In this document: positions 27,362 to 36,639 of the stretch, in pieces
Position numbering within the stretch: the stretch's first letter is position 1
How the letters are laid out: each line of letters opens with the position of its first letter
Assembly (NCBI RefSeq): GCF_021378075.1
Contig: NZ_JAJUOS010000010.1
Span: 122,239 to 186,238 of the forward strand
DNA length: 64,000 bases
Direction of reading: 5' to 3'
Origin: Rhodobacter flavimaris
Lineage (GTDB): Bacteria > Pseudomonadota > Alphaproteobacteria > Rhodobacterales > Rhodobacteraceae
Program-made: the position numbers and the translations under genes
Notes under the pieces: model-generated
Told to the model about the DNA's origin: nothing
Database searches by the model: none
Seen by the model: only the letters and a program-made list of their open reading frames with translations

Positions 27362-27394
27362 AAAAACGCCCCGGCCTTGCGACCGGGGCGTTTT
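27362..27394 (-). terminator. Intrinsic terminator inside the spc operon, after rpmD
   Basis: A 12-bp perfect stem (AAAACGCCCCGG with CCGGGGCGTTTT, 8-nt loop) runs into TTTTTC on the minus strand, 20 bases after the rpmD stop. It is a near-ideal rho-independent terminator. It splits the canonical spc operon before the RraB-like gene and rplO; partial read-through is possible. Confidence 0.88.
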
Positions 27395-27414
27395 CCCAAG
27401 CGTATGCGCTGAAA

Positions 27415-27603
27415 TCAGCCGCGCTCTTCGACGATGGTCACCAGATGCGGGATTTTGTTGACCATGCCGCGGACCGAGGGGGTGTCCTCGAGCTCACGGG
27501 TGCGGTTGATCTTGCCGAGGCCCAGACCCTTGAGGGTCGCGGCCTGGATGGCCGGACGGCGGGCGGCCGAAGCGATCTGTTTCACAACGATGGTTTTTGC
27601 CAT
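27415..27603 (-). CDS. rpmD: 50S ribosomal protein L30 (uL30)
   Basis: The 62-residue short bacterial form: [42 protein letters not shown]. It binds 23S and 5S rRNA at the subunit periphery. GGAGATTGAACC precedes ATG 27603, 12 bp after rpsE. It is followed immediately by a strong terminator, unusual for this operon position. Confidence 0.97.
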   Translation of the reverse strand: MAKTIVVKQIASAARRPAIQAATLKGLGLGKINRTRELEDTPSVRGMVNKIPHLVTIVEERG

Positions 27604-27615
27604 GGTTCAATCTCC

Positions 27616-28176
27616 TCAGGCTTCAACCGAAGCTTCGGCTTCGGGCTTGGCGAGGATGTCCGCAACCTTCTTGCCGCGACGCTGCGCGACCTGACGGGGC
27701 GACGATTCCTTCTTGAGGCCATCGATCGTCGCACGGATCATGTTGTAGGGGTTCTGCGAGCCGAGCGACTTCGCAACAACGTCCTGAACACCGAGCATTT
27801 CGAAAACGGCACGCATCGGACCACCGGCAATGATACCGGTACCGGCCGGGGCGGTGCGCATCACGACGCGACCAGCGCCATGACGGCCTTCGACGTCGTG
27901 GTGCAGGGTGCGGGCGTCTTTCAGAGCGACGCGAACCATCGAGCGTTTTGCTTGCTCGGTGGCCTTGCGGATCGCTTCCGGCACTTCTTTCGCCTTGCCC
28001 TTGCCGAAGCCGACGCGACCACGCTGGTCACCGACAACGACGAGCGCGGCGAAGCCGAAGCGCTTACCACCCTTCACGGTTTTCGACACACGGTTGATCG
28101 CAACGAGACGATCGGCGAATTCCGGGGCCTCTTCGCGCTCGGCGCGACGGTCCCGACGGTTCTCACGTTCTGCCAT
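27616..28176 (-). CDS. rpsE: 30S ribosomal protein S5 (uS5)
   Basis: This 186-residue S5 has a charged N-terminus ([10 protein letters not shown]), the dsRNA-binding S5 domain with [22 protein letters not shown] and [17 protein letters not shown], and the C-terminal domain with [15 protein letters not shown]. It controls decoding accuracy with S4 and S12. AAAGGAATG precedes ATG 28176. It follows rplR after an unusually long 123-bp spacer. Confidence 0.98.
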   Translation of the reverse strand: MAERENRRDRRAEREEAPEFADRLVAINRVSKTVKGGKRFGFAALVVVGDQRGRVGFGKGKAKEVPEAIRKATEQAKRSMVRVALKDARTLHHDVEGRHGAGRVVMRTAPAGTGIIAGGPMRAVFEMLGVQDVVAKSLGSQNPYNMIRATIDGLKKESSPRQVAQRRGKKVADILAKPEAEASVEA

Positions 28177-28195
28177 GAGGCATTCCTTTCGTGAT

Positions 28196-28291
28196 GGCGT
28201 GGTTTCACGCCGTTACATCCAATCCTAGTGGGCGCCCGGAACAGCGTTCTGGGCTGACCCCCGGATCATCGGGGTGGCGCGAACGCCACCC
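28196..28291 (-). other. Two hairpins in the rplR-rpsE spacer
   Basis: On the minus strand GGGTGGCG-TTCG-CGCCACCC (28291-28272) forms an 8-bp stem with a UUCG tetraloop 9 bases after the rplR stop. GGCGTG-AAAC-CACGCC (28211-28196) forms a second stem 20 bases before the rpsE start. Neither is followed by uridines, so they are probably processing or translation-control structures. Confidence 0.55.
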
Positions 28292-28299
28292 GCCGGTTC

Positions 28300-28659
28300 T
28301 TAGAACTTCAGACCAGCTTCGCGGGCCGCATCGGCCAGAGCCTTGATCTTCCCGTGGAACAGGAAGCCGCCACGGTCGAAGTAGCACTCTTCGACACCGG
28401 CTTTCTTGGCACGCTCGGCGATGGCAGCACCGATCTTGGCGGCTGCTTCGACGTTGTTCTTGCCGACGACACCGAGATCCTTTTCGAGGGTCGAGGCCGA
28501 GGCAAGGGTCACGCCGTTCACGTCGTCGATCAGCTGAACGCTGATGTTCTTGGACGAGCGATGCACCGACAGACGGGCACGGCCATTGGCCATTGCTTTC
28601 AGTTTGTTCCGGACGCGCAGGCGGCGCTTGAGGAACAGCTCTCTTTTGTTGTTCGCCAT
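28300..28659 (-). CDS. rplR: 50S ribosomal protein L18 (uL18)
   Basis: The 119-residue protein contains [30 protein letters not shown] and the C-terminal [25 protein letters not shown]. It carries 5S rRNA into the central protuberance with L5. ATG 28659 follows AGGGTAGCGAAA, 11 bp after rplF. A longer in-frame reading from upstream is an artefact of the rplF gene. Confidence 0.98.
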   Translation of the reverse strand: MANNKRELFLKRRLRVRNKLKAMANGRARLSVHRSSKNISVQLIDDVNGVTLASASTLEKDLGVVGKNNVEAAAKIGAAIAERAKKAGVEECYFDRGGFLFHGKIKALADAAREAGLKF

Positions 28660-28670
28660 TTTCGCTACCC

Positions 28671-29204
28671 TTACTTCTTCTTGCCTTCTTTGCGGAAGAC
28701 ATACTCGCCCTTGTAGCGGATCCCTTTGCCCTTGTAGGGCTCGGGCTGCCGCCACTCGCGGATATTCGCCGCCACCTGGCCGACCAGTTGCTGGTCGATG
28801 CCTTCGATGGTGATCTCGGTCTGCTTCGGGGTCGCGACGGTGACACCGGCGGGAACCTCGAAGTTGACCTCGTGCGAGTAGCCGAGCGACAGCTTCAGAA
28901 CGTTGCCCTGCATCGCGGCGCGGTAACCCACACCCTGAATTTCGAGCTCTTTCTTGAAGCCGGTGGTGACGCCGACGCCGAGGTTCTCGATCATCGAGCG
29001 GGTCATACCCCACTGCTGACGCGCACGCTTCGAAGTACCGCGCGGCGTAACAGTGACGGTCGTGCCGTCGATGGCGATGGTCACATCGTCGGTAGCGGTG
29101 AAGCTGCGGGTCCCTTTCGGGCCCTTCACTTCGATGGTCTGACCAGCCAGCGTGGCAGAAGCGCCAGCGGGCAGCTCGACCGGTTTCTTACCAATACGAG
29201 ACAT
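28671..29204 (-). CDS. rplF: 50S ribosomal protein L6 (uL6)
   Basis: The 177-residue L6 begins [15 protein letters not shown] and has two repeated alpha/beta domains. The C-terminal [23 protein letters not shown] (here in two halves: [15 protein letters not shown] and RKEGKKK) marks the rRNA-binding end near the sarcin-ricin loop. GGAGG precedes ATG 29204, 10 bp after rpsH. Confidence 0.98.
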   Translation of the reverse strand: MSRIGKKPVELPAGASATLAGQTIEVKGPKGTRSFTATDDVTIAIDGTTVTVTPRGTSKRARQQWGMTRSMIENLGVGVTTGFKKELEIQGVGYRAAMQGNVLKLSLGYSHEVNFEVPAGVTVATPKQTEITIEGIDQQLVGQVAANIREWRQPEPYKGKGIRYKGEYVFRKEGKKK

Positions 29205-29214
29205 GCTTCCCTCC

Positions 29215-29613
29215 TTAGAACACGGTGCAGAGCACTTCACCGCCAACGTTGGCAGTGCGCGCAGCCGCGTCCGTCATGACGCCCTTCGGCGTGGAGACGA
29301 TCGACACGCCCAGGCCCTGACGGACCGTCGGGATGTCCTTCACCGAAGCGTAAACGCGACGACCGGGGGTGGACACGCGCTTGAGTTCGCGGATCACCGG
29401 GGTGCCTTCGTAATACTTCAGGCTGATCTCGAGCTGGGGCAGGCCCTTCTCGCAGGTCACTTTCTCATAGCCACGGATGTAGCCTTCCGCTGCAAGCACG
29501 TCGAGAACCCAGGCGCGAAGCTTCGAAGCCGGGGTGCGGACGGTGGACTTGCCGCGCAGTTGCGCGTTGCGGATGCGGGTCAGCATATCGCCGAGGGGAT
29601 CGTTCACAGACAT
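29215..29613 (-). CDS. rpsH: 30S ribosomal protein S8 (uS8)
   Basis: The 132-residue protein starts [17 protein letters not shown] and ends with the conserved [19 protein letters not shown] and GGEVLCTVF. It binds helix 21 of 16S rRNA and in E. coli represses the spc operon at the rplE start. Here rplX and rplE overlap by one base, so any S8 target would have to lie elsewhere. Confidence 0.98.
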   Translation of the reverse strand: MSVNDPLGDMLTRIRNAQLRGKSTVRTPASKLRAWVLDVLAAEGYIRGYEKVTCEKGLPQLEISLKYYEGTPVIRELKRVSTPGRRVYASVKDIPTVRQGLGVSIVSTPKGVMTDAAARTANVGGEVLCTVF

Positions 29614-29625
29614 TCCCTGACTCCC

Positions 29626-29931
29626 TTACCAGCTCGACTTCACCATGCCGGGGATCTGGCCGAACGAGGCCAGTTCGCGCAGCATGATCCGCGAGAGTTT
29701 GAGCTTACGGTAGTAAGCGTGGGGACGGCCGGTGAGCTGGCAACGGTTGTGCAGACGCACGGCCGACGAGTTGCGGGGCAGTTCCGCCAGTTTCAGAGAC
29801 GCCATGAAGCGCTCTTCCATCGGGCGGTCCTGATCGGCGACGATCGCCTTGAGTTCTGCGCGCTTGCCAGCGTACTTGGTCACAAGACGCTGACGCTTCA
29901 CTTCGCGCGCAACCATGGATTTCTTAGCCAT
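29626..29931 (-). CDS. rpsN: 30S ribosomal protein S14 (uS14), long zinc-free form
   Basis: The 101-residue long form lacks the CxxC...CxxC zinc site of the short form. Core motifs [28 protein letters not shown] and the C-terminal [11 protein letters not shown] are intact. It packs with S3, S10 and S13 in the 30S head. GGGAGACAAC precedes ATG 29931. Confidence 0.98.
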   Translation of the reverse strand: MAKKSMVAREVKRQRLVTKYAGKRAELKAIVADQDRPMEERFMASLKLAELPRNSSAVRLHNRCQLTGRPHAYYRKLKLSRIMLRELASFGQIPGMVKSSW

Positions 29932-29949
29932 AAGTGTTGTCTCCCGCGA

Positions 29950-30507
29950 TCAAGCGTTGAAGGGCATGTTGAAAGCTTTCAACAGCGCCTTGGCTTCAGC
30001 GTCCGATTTCGACGAGGTCACCATGATGATGTCCATGCCGAGAACTTCGTCCACCTTGTCGAAGTCGATTTCCGGGAATACGATGTGCTCTTTGAGGCCC
30101 ATCGCGAAGTTGCCACGGCCATCGAACGAAGGCTTCACGCCGCGGAAGTCGCGAACGCGCGGCATCGCCACGTTGATCAGGCGGTCCAGGAATTCGTACA
30201 TGCGGTCGCCACGCAGGGTCACCTTGCAGCCGAGCGGCATTTCCTCACGAACGCGGAAGCCGGCGATCGACTTCTTGGCCTTCGTGGTGACAGCCTTCTG
30301 ACCGGCGATGAGCGACAGCTCCTCGGCGGCCTGCTTGACCTTCTTGGTGTCCTTGACAGCTTCGCCAACGCCCATGTTGAGAACGATCTTCTCGAGCTTC
30401 GGGATCATCATGTCGTTCTTGTAGCCGAACTGCTCTTTCAGAGCGGCGCGGATGGACGAATGATACAGCGCCTTGAGGCGCGGGGTATAGGTCGCTTGAT
30501 CCAGCAT
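29950..30507 (-). CDS. rplE: 50S ribosomal protein L5 (uL5)
   Basis: The 185-residue L5 shows [41 protein letters not shown] (in two halves here) and the [17 protein letters not shown] segment. It binds 5S rRNA and contacts P-site tRNA. Its ATG at 30507 shares one base with the rplX stop (TGATG), so translation is coupled. Confidence 0.98.
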   Translation of the reverse strand: MLDQATYTPRLKALYHSSIRAALKEQFGYKNDMMIPKLEKIVLNMGVGEAVKDTKKVKQAAEELSLIAGQKAVTTKAKKSIAGFRVREEMPLGCKVTLRGDRMYEFLDRLINVAMPRVRDFRGVKPSFDGRGNFAMGLKEHIVFPEIDFDKVDEVLGMDIIMVTSSKSDAEAKALLKAFNMPFNA

Positions 30508-30812
30508 CAGATCGCCTCCCCGGTGGACTTGGCGAAACGCACCTTCTTGCCGTCTTCGAAGCGGAAGCCGACGCGGGTGGCCTTGCCGTTGGCATCAACC
30601 AGAGCCAGGTTCGACAGGTCGATCGGCATCGCCTTCGACACGCGGCCGCCCTGGGTGGTCTGGGTTTGACGCTGGTGACGGATGGCGGTGTTCACGCCTT
30701 CCACGATCGCCTTGTTGTCCTTGGGCATAACCGAGGTGATTTCACCCTGTTTGCCCTTGTCCTTGCCGGCGAGCACGACGACCTTGTCGCCTTTGCGGAG
30801 TTTAGCAGCCAT
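30507..30812 (-). CDS. rplX: 50S ribosomal protein L24 (uL24)
   Basis: The 101-residue protein begins [23 protein letters not shown], a KOW domain that is one of the first to bind 23S rRNA. I start at ATG 30812, which overlaps the rplN stop by one base; a GTG one codon upstream is less likely. TGATG overlaps at both ends show tight coupling of rplN-rplX-rplE. Confidence 0.97.
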   Translation of the reverse strand: MAAKLRKGDKVVVLAGKDKGKQGEITSVMPKDNKAIVEGVNTAIRHQRQTQTTQGGRVSKAMPIDLSNLALVDANGKATRVGFRFEDGKKVRFAKSTGEAI

Positions 30813-31180
30813 CACAGCACCTCCGGAGCGAGCGAGATGATCTTCATGAAGTTCTTGGCGCGCAGCTCACGCACGACCGGCCCGAAGATACGGGTGCCGA
30901 CCGGTTCGCCCTGGTTGTTCAGGATGACGGCGGCGTTGCGGTCGAAGCGGATGGCGGTACCATCTTCACGACGGACTTCTTTGGCGGTGCGCACGACGAC
31001 GGCCTTGCGGACGTCACCTTTCTTCACGCGGCCGCGCGGGATGGCTTCCTTAACGGAAACGACAATGATGTCGCCGACCGACGCATAGCGACGGTGCGAA
31101 CCACCCAGGACCTTGATGCACTGAACTCGGCGAGCGCCGGAGTTGTCAGCAACATCCAGATTGGTCTGCATCTGGATCAT
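30812..31180 (-). CDS. rplN: 50S ribosomal protein L14 (uL14)
   Basis: The 122-residue L14 starts [27 protein letters not shown] and contains [18 protein letters not shown] and the C-terminal [11 protein letters not shown]. It forms bridges B5/B8 with the 30S subunit. It follows rpsQ after a 91-bp spacer that carries two hairpins, longer than the neighbouring gaps. Confidence 0.98.
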   Translation of the reverse strand: MIQMQTNLDVADNSGARRVQCIKVLGGSHRRYASVGDIIVVSVKEAIPRGRVKKGDVRKAVVVRTAKEVRREDGTAIRFDRNAAVILNNQGEPVGTRIFGPVVRELRAKNFMKIISLAPEVL

Positions 31181-31233
31181 TTGGTTACTCCCGACCTTTG
31201 GGGACGCCTATGCAGTTAGCCGCCCCAGGGTTT

Positions 31234-31276
31234 CGATAAACTGAAAGTTTATCGCCGGGACCTGAGAGAACTCAGG
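31234..31276 (-). other. Tandem hairpins between rpsQ and rplN
   Basis: Transcribed leftward, CCTGAG/CTCAGG (31276-31261) encloses the rpsQ stop codon, and the 9-bp perfect stem CGATAAACT/AGTTTATCG with a 3-nt loop follows at 31254-31234. There is no uridine run. Possible roles are mRNA processing or translational tuning of rplN. Confidence 0.5.
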
Positions 31277-31505
31277 CCTCGACGACGACCTTCCAGCGCT
31301 TGGTTTTCGAGATCGGCGCGCACTCTTCGATGCGAACGGTGTCACCGGTCTTGAAAGTGTTTTCCGCATCGTGAGCGCGATATTTCTTCGACTTACGAAC
31401 GGTTTTTTGCAGCAGCGGGTGCTTGAAGCGGCGCTCGACGAGAACGGTAACGGTCTGGTCGTTCTTGTCCGAAGTCACGACGCCTTGGAGGATACGTTTG
31501 GGCAT
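31272..31505 (-). CDS. rpsQ: 30S ribosomal protein S17 (uS17)
   Basis: The 77-residue protein has [59 protein letters not shown] (shown in part: [19 protein letters not shown]), the OB-fold sequence of S17. It binds 16S rRNA early in assembly. AAGGAG lies 6 bases before ATG 31505, 11 bp after rpmC. Confidence 0.98.
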   Translation of the reverse strand: MPKRILQGVVTSDKNDQTVTVLVERRFKHPLLQKTVRKSKKYRAHDAENTFKTGDTVRIEECAPISKTKRWKVVVEA

Positions 31506-31516
31506 GGAAGGGCTCC

Positions 31517-31717
31517 TTACTTCGCGGCTTCAGCGGCTTTTTGGTTCAGAACCGTCTTCACGCGGGCAACGTCACGACGGACGGCGCGCATGCGGGCGGT
31601 GTTCTCGAGCTGACCGGTGGCCTGCTGGAAGCGGAGGTTGAAGGCTTCCTTCTTGAGCGCGACGAGCTGGTCACGCAGCTCATCAGGCGTTTTCGCCTTG
31701 AGTTCTTGGGCGTTCAT
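31517..31717 (-). CDS. rpmC: 50S ribosomal protein L29 (uL29)
   Basis: The 66-residue L29 is a two-helix hairpin: [31 protein letters not shown] and [14 protein letters not shown] (given in part). It sits at the tunnel exit where SRP and trigger factor dock. AAAGGACC is 8 bases before ATG 31717. An intrinsic terminator, a promoter candidate and a structured leader precede it, so it seems to open a new transcription unit. Confidence 0.96.
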   Translation of the reverse strand: MNAQELKAKTPDELRDQLVALKKEAFNLRFQQATGQLENTARMRAVRRDVARVKTVLNQKAAEAAK

Positions 31718-31735
31718 CCCATGGTCCTTTCTTGG

Positions 31736-31772
31736 CACCAGAGGGCCCCGAAGGGTGACCCTTTGTCTGGTG
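31736..31772 (-). promoter_or_regulatory. Structured leader immediately upstream of rpmC
   Basis: A 7-bp outer stem (CACCAGA/TCTGGTG) encloses an inner AAGGG-TCA-CCCTT hairpin and ends 6 bases before the rpmC ribosome-binding site. A second perfect hairpin, GTCCTGC/GCAGGAC, lies just upstream at 31798-31783. It could be a ribosomal-protein autoregulatory site; no known leader class was recognised. Confidence 0.5.
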
Positions 31773-31805
31773 GGTTATGTCTGTCCTGCCTGCAGGACCT
31801 GCGCG

Positions 31806-31833
31806 CTCTAACACCGGCGCGCCAATCATGCAA
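31806..31833 (-). promoter_or_regulatory. Candidate promoter for rpmC-rpsQ-rplN and onward
   Basis: TTGCAT (31833-31828), a 16-bp GC-rich spacer and TTAGAG (31811-31806) lie right after the rplP terminator. The -10 match is modest, so the position between a terminator and a structured leader is the main support. Confidence 0.45.
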
Positions 31834-31843
31834 GCGATTCCGA

Positions 31844-31880
31844 AGAAAAAGTGAACCCCCGGCGACGAGGCCGGGGGTTC
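31844..31880 (-). terminator. Intrinsic terminator inside the S10 operon, after rplP
   Basis: An 11-bp perfect stem (GAACCCCCGGC with GCCGGGGGTTC, 6-nt loop) is followed on the minus strand by ACTTTTTC. It starts 20 bases after the rplP stop and would end transcripts between rplP and rpmC. Confidence 0.85.
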
Positions 31881-31899
31881 GTGTTCTTTCGCGCGGATA

Positions 31900-32313
31900 T
31901 TACCAGTCTTCGCGAGCGACGATGCGGGTGGTCACCGGCAGCTTGTTCGCGCCGAGACGCAGGGCCTCGCGGGCGATCACTTCCGAGACACCATCGATCT
32001 CGAACATGATGCGGCCCGGTTTGACCTTCGCCGCCCAGAAGTCCACCGAACCCTTACCTTTACCCATGCGGACTTCGGTCGGCTTCGAGGTGACCGGGGT
32101 GTCCGGGAAGATACGGATCCAGACGCGGCCCTGACGCTTCATGTGACGAGTGATCGCACGACGCGCAGCTTCGATCTGGCGGGCGGTCACACGCTCCGGC
32201 TCGGTCGCCTTGAGGGCGAACGACCCGAAGTTCAGGTTGAAGCCGCCTTTGGCCTCACCGTGAATCCGGCCCTTGTGCAGTTTGCGGAACTTCGTCCGTT
32301 TCGGTTGCAGCAT
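31900..32313 (-). CDS. rplP: 50S ribosomal protein L16 (uL16)
   Basis: The 137-residue protein contains [19 protein letters not shown], the FGSFALKA segment, [21 protein letters not shown] and [19 protein letters not shown]. The RMGKGKG loop reaches the A-site tRNA elbow, and its arginine is a hydroxylation site in some bacteria. It lies 13 bp after rpsC and is followed by a terminator. Confidence 0.98.
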   Translation of the reverse strand: MLQPKRTKFRKLHKGRIHGEAKGGFNLNFGSFALKATEPERVTARQIEAARRAITRHMKRQGRVWIRIFPDTPVTSKPTEVRMGKGKGSVDFWAAKVKPGRIMFEIDGVSEVIAREALRLGANKLPVTTRIVAREDW

Positions 32314-32326
32314 CTTTCAGTACTCC

Positions 32327-33037
32327 TCAGCGCGCGTCACGACGCGGGCCGCGCGGAGCCGGGCCATCCTGGGCCTCGGCGGCCTTGCGGTCGCGTGCTT
32401 GCGGATCATGTTCCATGATCTCGCCTTTGAAGATCCAGACTTTCACGCCGATGATCCCGTAGGGGGTCGTCGCTTCGTCCAGGGCGTAGTCGATGTCGGC
32501 GCGCAGGGTGTGCAGCGGCACACGGCCTTCACGGTACCACTCGGTACGCGCGATCTCGGCACCGCCCAGACGGCCGGCGACGTTCACGCGGATACCCAGG
32601 GCGCCCATGCGCATCGCGTTCTGCACGGCGCGCTTCATGGCACGACGGAACGAGACACGACGCTCGAGCTGCTGGCAGATCGACTCAGCAACAAGCTGGG
32701 CGTCCAGCTCGGGCTTGCGGACTTCAACGATGTTGAGGTGCAGTTCCGAGTCGGTGAAGTTCGCCAGCTTCTTGCGCAGGACTTCGATGTCAGCGCCTTT
32801 CTTGCCGATGATAACGCCCGGACGCGCAGCGTGAATGGTCACGCGGCACTTCTTGTGCGGACGCTCGATGATGACGCGCGAGATGCCCGCCTGCTTGACT
32901 TCCTCGTGGATGAACTCACGCATCTTGAGGTCTTCGAGCAGCAGGTTGCCGTAGTCCTTGCTGTCGGCATACCAGCGGCTGTCCCAGGTGCGGTTGACCT
33001 GGAGACGCATCCCAATGGGGTTAACCTTCTGTCCCAT
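32327..33037 (-). CDS. rpsC: 30S ribosomal protein S3 (uS3)
   Basis: The 236-residue S3 has the KH domain with [14 protein letters not shown] (the GxxG loop near residue 95) and the C-terminal domain [21 protein letters not shown]. It lines the mRNA entry channel and has helicase-like action with S4. Its ATG shares one base with the rplV stop (TAATG). Confidence 0.98.
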   Translation of the reverse strand: MGQKVNPIGMRLQVNRTWDSRWYADSKDYGNLLLEDLKMREFIHEEVKQAGISRVIIERPHKKCRVTIHAARPGVIIGKKGADIEVLRKKLANFTDSELHLNIVEVRKPELDAQLVAESICQQLERRVSFRRAMKRAVQNAMRMGALGIRVNVAGRLGGAEIARTEWYREGRVPLHTLRADIDYALDEATTPYGIIGVKVWIFKGEIMEHDPQARDRKAAEAQDGPAPRGPRRDAR

Positions 33038-33417
33038 TACGCACGCTCCTCGACTTGACGCACCTTGATGGTGATTTCCGAAAACGGCTTCATGATCTTG
33101 CCGAAGCGGCCACGCGCACGCGGACGGCCACGCTTCATCACGAGGTTCTTGCCAACCCAGGCTTCGGCGACGACGAGGCTGTCGACGTCCAGACCGTGGT
33201 TGTTTTCAGCGTTCGCGATGGCCGACTGCAGGCACTTCTTCACGTCCGCAGCGATCCGCTTGTTCGAGAAGGTCAGATCGGCCAGAGCGCGATCGACTTT
33301 CTTGCCGCGGATCAGGGCGGCGACGAGATTCAGTTTCTGCGGCGAGGTGCGAAGCATCTTGGTCTTGGCCATTGCTTCGTTATCCGCCACGCGGCGCGGA
33401 TTCTGTTCCTTACCCAT
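33037..33417 (-). CDS. rplV: 50S ribosomal protein L22 (uL22)
   Basis: A 126-residue L22 with the N-terminal [19 protein letters not shown] extension usual in this order, then [21 protein letters not shown] and the hairpin loop [17 protein letters not shown] that lines the exit tunnel. Changes in that loop give macrolide resistance elsewhere; none is evident. A shorter start at the internal methionine (33372) is possible. Confidence 0.97.
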   Translation of the reverse strand: MGKEQNPRRVADNEAMAKTKMLRTSPQKLNLVAALIRGKKVDRALADLTFSNKRIAADVKKCLQSAIANAENNHGLDVDSLVVAEAWVGKNLVMKRGRPRARGRFGKIMKPFSEITIKVRQVEERA

Positions 33418-33422
33418 GGCTC

Positions 33423-33701
33423 TTACTTCCTCTTGGCTTTCTTGTCGGCAGCGTGCCCGTAGTAGGTACGGGTCGGCGAGTATTCACCGAACTTCTGACC
33501 GATCATCTCTTCGGTCACCGCGACCGGGATGTGCTTCTGACCGTTGTAGACCCCAAAGGTGAGGCCCACGAACTGCGGCAGAATGGTGGAGCGACGCGAC
33601 CAGATCTTGATCACTTCGCCTTTGCCCGACGCGCGCGCTTTTTCCGCTTTCTTCAGCAGATAGGCGTCAACGAAAGGGCCTTTCCAAACAGAACGTGCCA
33701 T
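33423..33701 (-). CDS. rpsS: 30S ribosomal protein S19 (uS19)
   Basis: The 92-residue S19 reads [41 protein letters not shown] (in part) and [23 protein letters not shown] (in part). It forms a head complex with S13. It lies 3 bp after rplB and 5 bp before rplV. Confidence 0.98.
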   Translation of the reverse strand: MARSVWKGPFVDAYLLKKAEKARASGKGEVIKIWSRRSTILPQFVGLTFGVYNGQKHIPVAVTEEMIGQKFGEYSPTRTYYGHAADKKAKRK

Positions 33702-33704
33702 ATC

Positions 33705-34541
33705 TTAACGACCCTTCTTAGCGTGACGCGAACGGAGAATGTACTTGTCCGTTTTCTTGTTCGAGCGGGTGCGCTTGCCCTTGGTGGGCTTGCCCCACGG
33801 GGTCACCGGGTGACGGCCACCCGAGGTGCGGCCTTCACCACCGCCATGCGGGTGGTCGATCGGGTTCATCGCGACGCCGCGGACGGTCGGGCGGATGCCC
33901 ATGTGACGCTTGCGGCCTGCTTTACCGAGGTTCTGGTTCGAGTGATCAGCGTTCGACACGGCACCGATGGTCGCCATGCATTCCTGACGCACCAGACGCA
34001 GTTCGCCCGACGAAAGGCGGATCTGCGCGTAGCCACCGTCACGGCCGACGAACTGGGCGTAGGTGCCCGCGGCACGTGCCAGCTGACCGCCCTTGCCGGG
34101 CTTCAGTTCGACGTTGTGCACGATCGTACCGATCGGCATGCCCGAGAACGGCATCGCGTTGCCCGGCTTGATGTCCTGCTTCGCGCCCGCGATCACGGTG
34201 TCGCCGACAGCCAGACGCTGCGGGGCGAGGATGTAGGCCAACTCGCCGTCCTGGTACTTGACCAGCGCGATGAAGGCGGTGCGGTTCGGGTCGTATTCGA
34301 TACGCTCGACCGTAGCCGGAACGTCGAATTTGCGACGCTTGAAATCAACGACGCGGTAGAGACGCTTCGCGCCACCACCCTTGTGCCACATCGTGACGCG
34401 CCCGGTATTGTTCCGGCCGCCGGTCTTGGTGAGGCCTTCAACGAGGGCCTTGACCGGGCGACCTTTCCAAAGCTCCGAACGGTCGATCAGAACCAGCCCA
34501 CGCTGGCCCGGCGTCGTCGGTTTATACGACTTGAGTGCCAT
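33705..34541 (-). CDS. rplB: 50S ribosomal protein L2 (uL2)
   Basis: The 278-residue protein contains the zinc-free OB/SH3 core, the QARSAGTYAQ-type segment (here [16 protein letters not shown]) and [22 protein letters not shown], whose histidine is needed at the peptidyl-transferase centre. [15 protein letters not shown] marks the start at ATG 34541. A 141-bp structured spacer precedes it. Confidence 0.98.
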   Translation of the reverse strand: MALKSYKPTTPGQRGLVLIDRSELWKGRPVKALVEGLTKTGGRNNTGRVTMWHKGGGAKRLYRVVDFKRRKFDVPATVERIEYDPNRTAFIALVKYQDGELAYILAPQRLAVGDTVIAGAKQDIKPGNAMPFSGMPIGTIVHNVELKPGKGGQLARAAGTYAQFVGRDGGYAQIRLSSGELRLVRQECMATIGAVSNADHSNQNLGKAGRKRHMGIRPTVRGVAMNPIDHPHGGGEGRTSGGRHPVTPWGKPTKGKRTRSNKKTDKYILRSRHAKKGR

Positions 34542-34563
34542 GCTCTCTGTCTTCCGTTGCTTT

Positions 34564-34666
34564 GGACCTATAGGTCCGTTTCGTATGGGGCGCCGTAGCT
34601 CCCCGCTCACGTTTCAGTTTCCTGAAATCATAAAGCTCGACGGGCCCGGATGGCCGGGCCCGCGAG
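34564..34666 (-). other. Structured spacer between rplW and rplB
   Basis: In transcription order it contains a 9-bp GC stem extended by CTCG/CGAG (34666-34636), the stem TTTCAG-GAAA-CTGAAA with a GNRA loop (34627-34612), and the 14-bp palindrome GGACCTATAGGTCC (34577-34564). No clear terminator or promoter is seen. Such a spacer is unusual between these co-transcribed genes. Confidence 0.55.
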
Positions 34667-34682
34667 ATTCGTGCGGCTTCTA

Positions 34683-34979
34683 TCAGAGGCCGGTGGAGAC
34701 GTCGATGGTGTTTCCGTCTTCCAGCGTCACGTAGGCTTTCTTGACGTCCGAGCGCACGCCCGGCTGACCGCGAAAGCGCTTCGTCTTGCCTTTGGTGATG
34801 GTGGTGTTGACCGCTTTCACCTTGACGCCAAAGAGAGCCTCGACGGCCTCCTTGATCGCGGGCTTGGTTGCGGTCTTCGCCACCTGGAACACGACCGCGC
34901 CATTTTCCGAGGCCATGGTGGCTTTCTCGGTGATGACGGGCTTCACGATCACGTCGTAATGTTCGGGTTTCGCGCTCAT
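34683..34979 (-). CDS. rplW: 50S ribosomal protein L23 (uL23)
   Basis: The 98-residue L23 contains [36 protein letters not shown] and [18 protein letters not shown]. It is the main docking site for trigger factor and SRP at the tunnel exit. ATG 34979 overlaps the rplD stop as ATGA. Confidence 0.98.
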   Translation of the reverse strand: MSAKPEHYDVIVKPVITEKATMASENGAVVFQVAKTATKPAIKEAVEALFGVKVKAVNTTITKGKTKRFRGQPGVRSDVKKAYVTLEDGNTIDVSTGL

Positions 34980-35596
34980 TTCAGGCGAGCCTCCAGAGCT
35001 TCGACACCGGCCTTCGTGATGACCAGGGTCTCACGCTTGAGGATGTCATAGACGTTGGCGCCCATCGACGGCAGAACGTCGAAGCCTTCGATGTTGCGCG
35101 CGGCTTTGAGGAAGTTCTCGTTGACTTCAGCGCCGTCGATCACGAGGACCTTTTTCCAGCCCAGCTCCTTGGCGGCTTTCGCCAGCAGCTTGGTCTTGGC
35201 TTCGGCCAGATCGGCAGCTTCCAGAACCACGAGGTTGCCCGCCTGGGCTTTCGCCGAGAGAGCGTGCTTGAGGCCCAGGGCGCGGAACTTCTTCGTCAGG
35301 TCATGGGCGTGCGAACGCGGGGTCGGGCCCTTGTACACACCACCGTGACGGAAGATCGGAGCCTTCTTGGAACCGTGACGAGCGCCGCCGGTGCCTTTCT
35401 GGCGATAGATCTTCTTGGTCGAGTACGACACGTCCGACTTGCCCAGCACCGAGTGGGTGCCAGCCTGCGCCTTGGCGCGCTGCCAACGGACAACGCGGTG
35501 CAGGATGTCGGCGCGCGGCTCGAGGCCGAAGATGTCATCCGACAGTTCGATCGAACCGGCTTTGCCGGCGTCGAGCTTGATCACATCGAGTTTCAT
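34976..35596 (-). CDS. rplD: 50S ribosomal protein L4 (uL4)
   Basis: The 206-residue L4 has [18 protein letters not shown], the tunnel-lining loop [19 protein letters not shown] and a C-terminal Rossmann-like domain. In E. coli L4 represses its own S10 operon. Here it is embedded by ATGA overlaps with rplC and rplW, so the three are translationally coupled. Confidence 0.98.
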   Translation of the reverse strand: MKLDVIKLDAGKAGSIELSDDIFGLEPRADILHRVVRWQRAKAQAGTHSVLGKSDVSYSTKKIYRQKGTGGARHGSKKAPIFRHGGVYKGPTPRSHAHDLTKKFRALGLKHALSAKAQAGNLVVLEAADLAEAKTKLLAKAAKELGWKKVLVIDGAEVNENFLKAARNIEGFDVLPSMGANVYDILKRETLVITKAGVEALEARLK

Positions 35597-36312
35597 GCTT
35601 CACCCCCTTCGACCGAAACTTCTTCAGCCGGAGCAGCAGCGCCCTTCAGAGCGGCCGGCATCGGAACGTCCGACGGCAGCGGCTTCTTCACGGCGTCCTT
35701 GATGGTGACCCAGCCGCCCTTGGCGCCCGGAACCGAGCCCTTGACGAGGATCAGGCCACGATCGGCGTCGGTCTTGACGACCTGGATGTTCTGGGTGGTC
35801 ACGCGGACCGCACCCAGATGACCCGCCATCTTCTTGCCCTTGAACACCTTGCCGGGGTCCTGGCACTGGCCGGTCGAACCGTGCGAACGGTGCGAGATCG
35901 ACACACCGTGCGAGGCACGCAGACCACCGAAGTTGTGGCGCTTCATCGCACCGGCAAAGCCTTTACCGATCGAGGTGCCGGCGATGTCGACGAACTGACC
36001 GTTGTTGTAGTGTTCGGCCGAGATCTCGGCGCCCACTTCGATCAGGTTCTCCGGCGACACGCGGAACTCGGCCAGCTTGCGCTTGGGCGCCACGTTCGCT
36101 TTCGCGAAGTGGCCGCGCATGGCGGCGGTGGTGCGCTTGGCCTTCGCTTCGCCCGCGCCGAGCTGAACGGCGGTGTAGCCGTCCTTCTCTTCGGTGCGCT
36201 GCGCGACGACCTGAAGGTTTTCGAGTTGGAGAACGGTCACAGGAACCTGCTTGCCGTCCTCAAGGAACAGCCGGGTCATGCCCAGCTTCTTGGCGATAAC
36301 ACCAGAACGCAT
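35593..36312 (-). CDS. rplC: 50S ribosomal protein L3 (uL3)
   Basis: The 239-residue protein contains [35 protein letters not shown] and the [23 protein letters not shown] loop (in part) reaching the peptidyl-transferase centre; the glutamine in GQCQD is the PrmB methylation site. A C-terminal acidic/alanine tail of about 25 residues is typical of this order. GGAGG precedes ATG 36312. Confidence 0.98.
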   Translation of the reverse strand: MRSGVIAKKLGMTRLFLEDGKQVPVTVLQLENLQVVAQRTEEKDGYTAVQLGAGEAKAKRTTAAMRGHFAKANVAPKRKLAEFRVSPENLIEVGAEISAEHYNNGQFVDIAGTSIGKGFAGAMKRHNFGGLRASHGVSISHRSHGSTGQCQDPGKVFKGKKMAGHLGAVRVTTQNIQVVKTDADRGLILVKGSVPGAKGGWVTIKDAVKKPLPSDVPMPAALKGAAAPAEEVSVEGGEA

Positions 36313-36322
36313 TGTCGCCTCC

Positions 36323-36631
36323 TTAGACCTTGATCTCGACGTCGACGCCGGCAGCCAGGTCGAGCTTCATCAGCGCGTCCACGGTTTGCGGGGTCGGATC
36401 GACGATGTCGAGAAGACGCTTGTGCGTCCGGATTTCCCACTGGTCGCGCGACTTCTTGTCGATGTGCGGACCACGGAGAACCGTGAATTTCTCGATCTTG
36501 TTCGGCAGCGGGATCGGCCCGCGAACCTGAGCACCGGTACGCTTGGCGGTGTTCACGATTTCCTGGGTGCTGGCGTCCAGCACGCGGTAATCGAACGCCT
36601 TGAGCCGGATGCGGATGTTTTGACCACTCAT
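36323..36631 (-). CDS. rpsJ: 30S ribosomal protein S10 (uS10)
   Basis: The 102-residue S10 (NusE) reads [37 protein letters not shown] and [23 protein letters not shown] (in part). Besides its ribosomal role it joins NusB in antitermination and contacts NusG. Its ribosome-binding site GAGAGG lies in the 3' arm of a leader hairpin (36640-36670). A promoter candidate upstream makes it first gene of the S10 operon. Confidence 0.98.
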   Translation of the reverse strand: MSGQNIRIRLKAFDYRVLDASTQEIVNTAKRTGAQVRGPIPLPNKIEKFTVLRGPHIDKKSRDQWEIRTHKRLLDIVDPTPQTVDALMKLDLAAGVDVEIKV

Positions 36632-36639
36632 TTAGTCTT

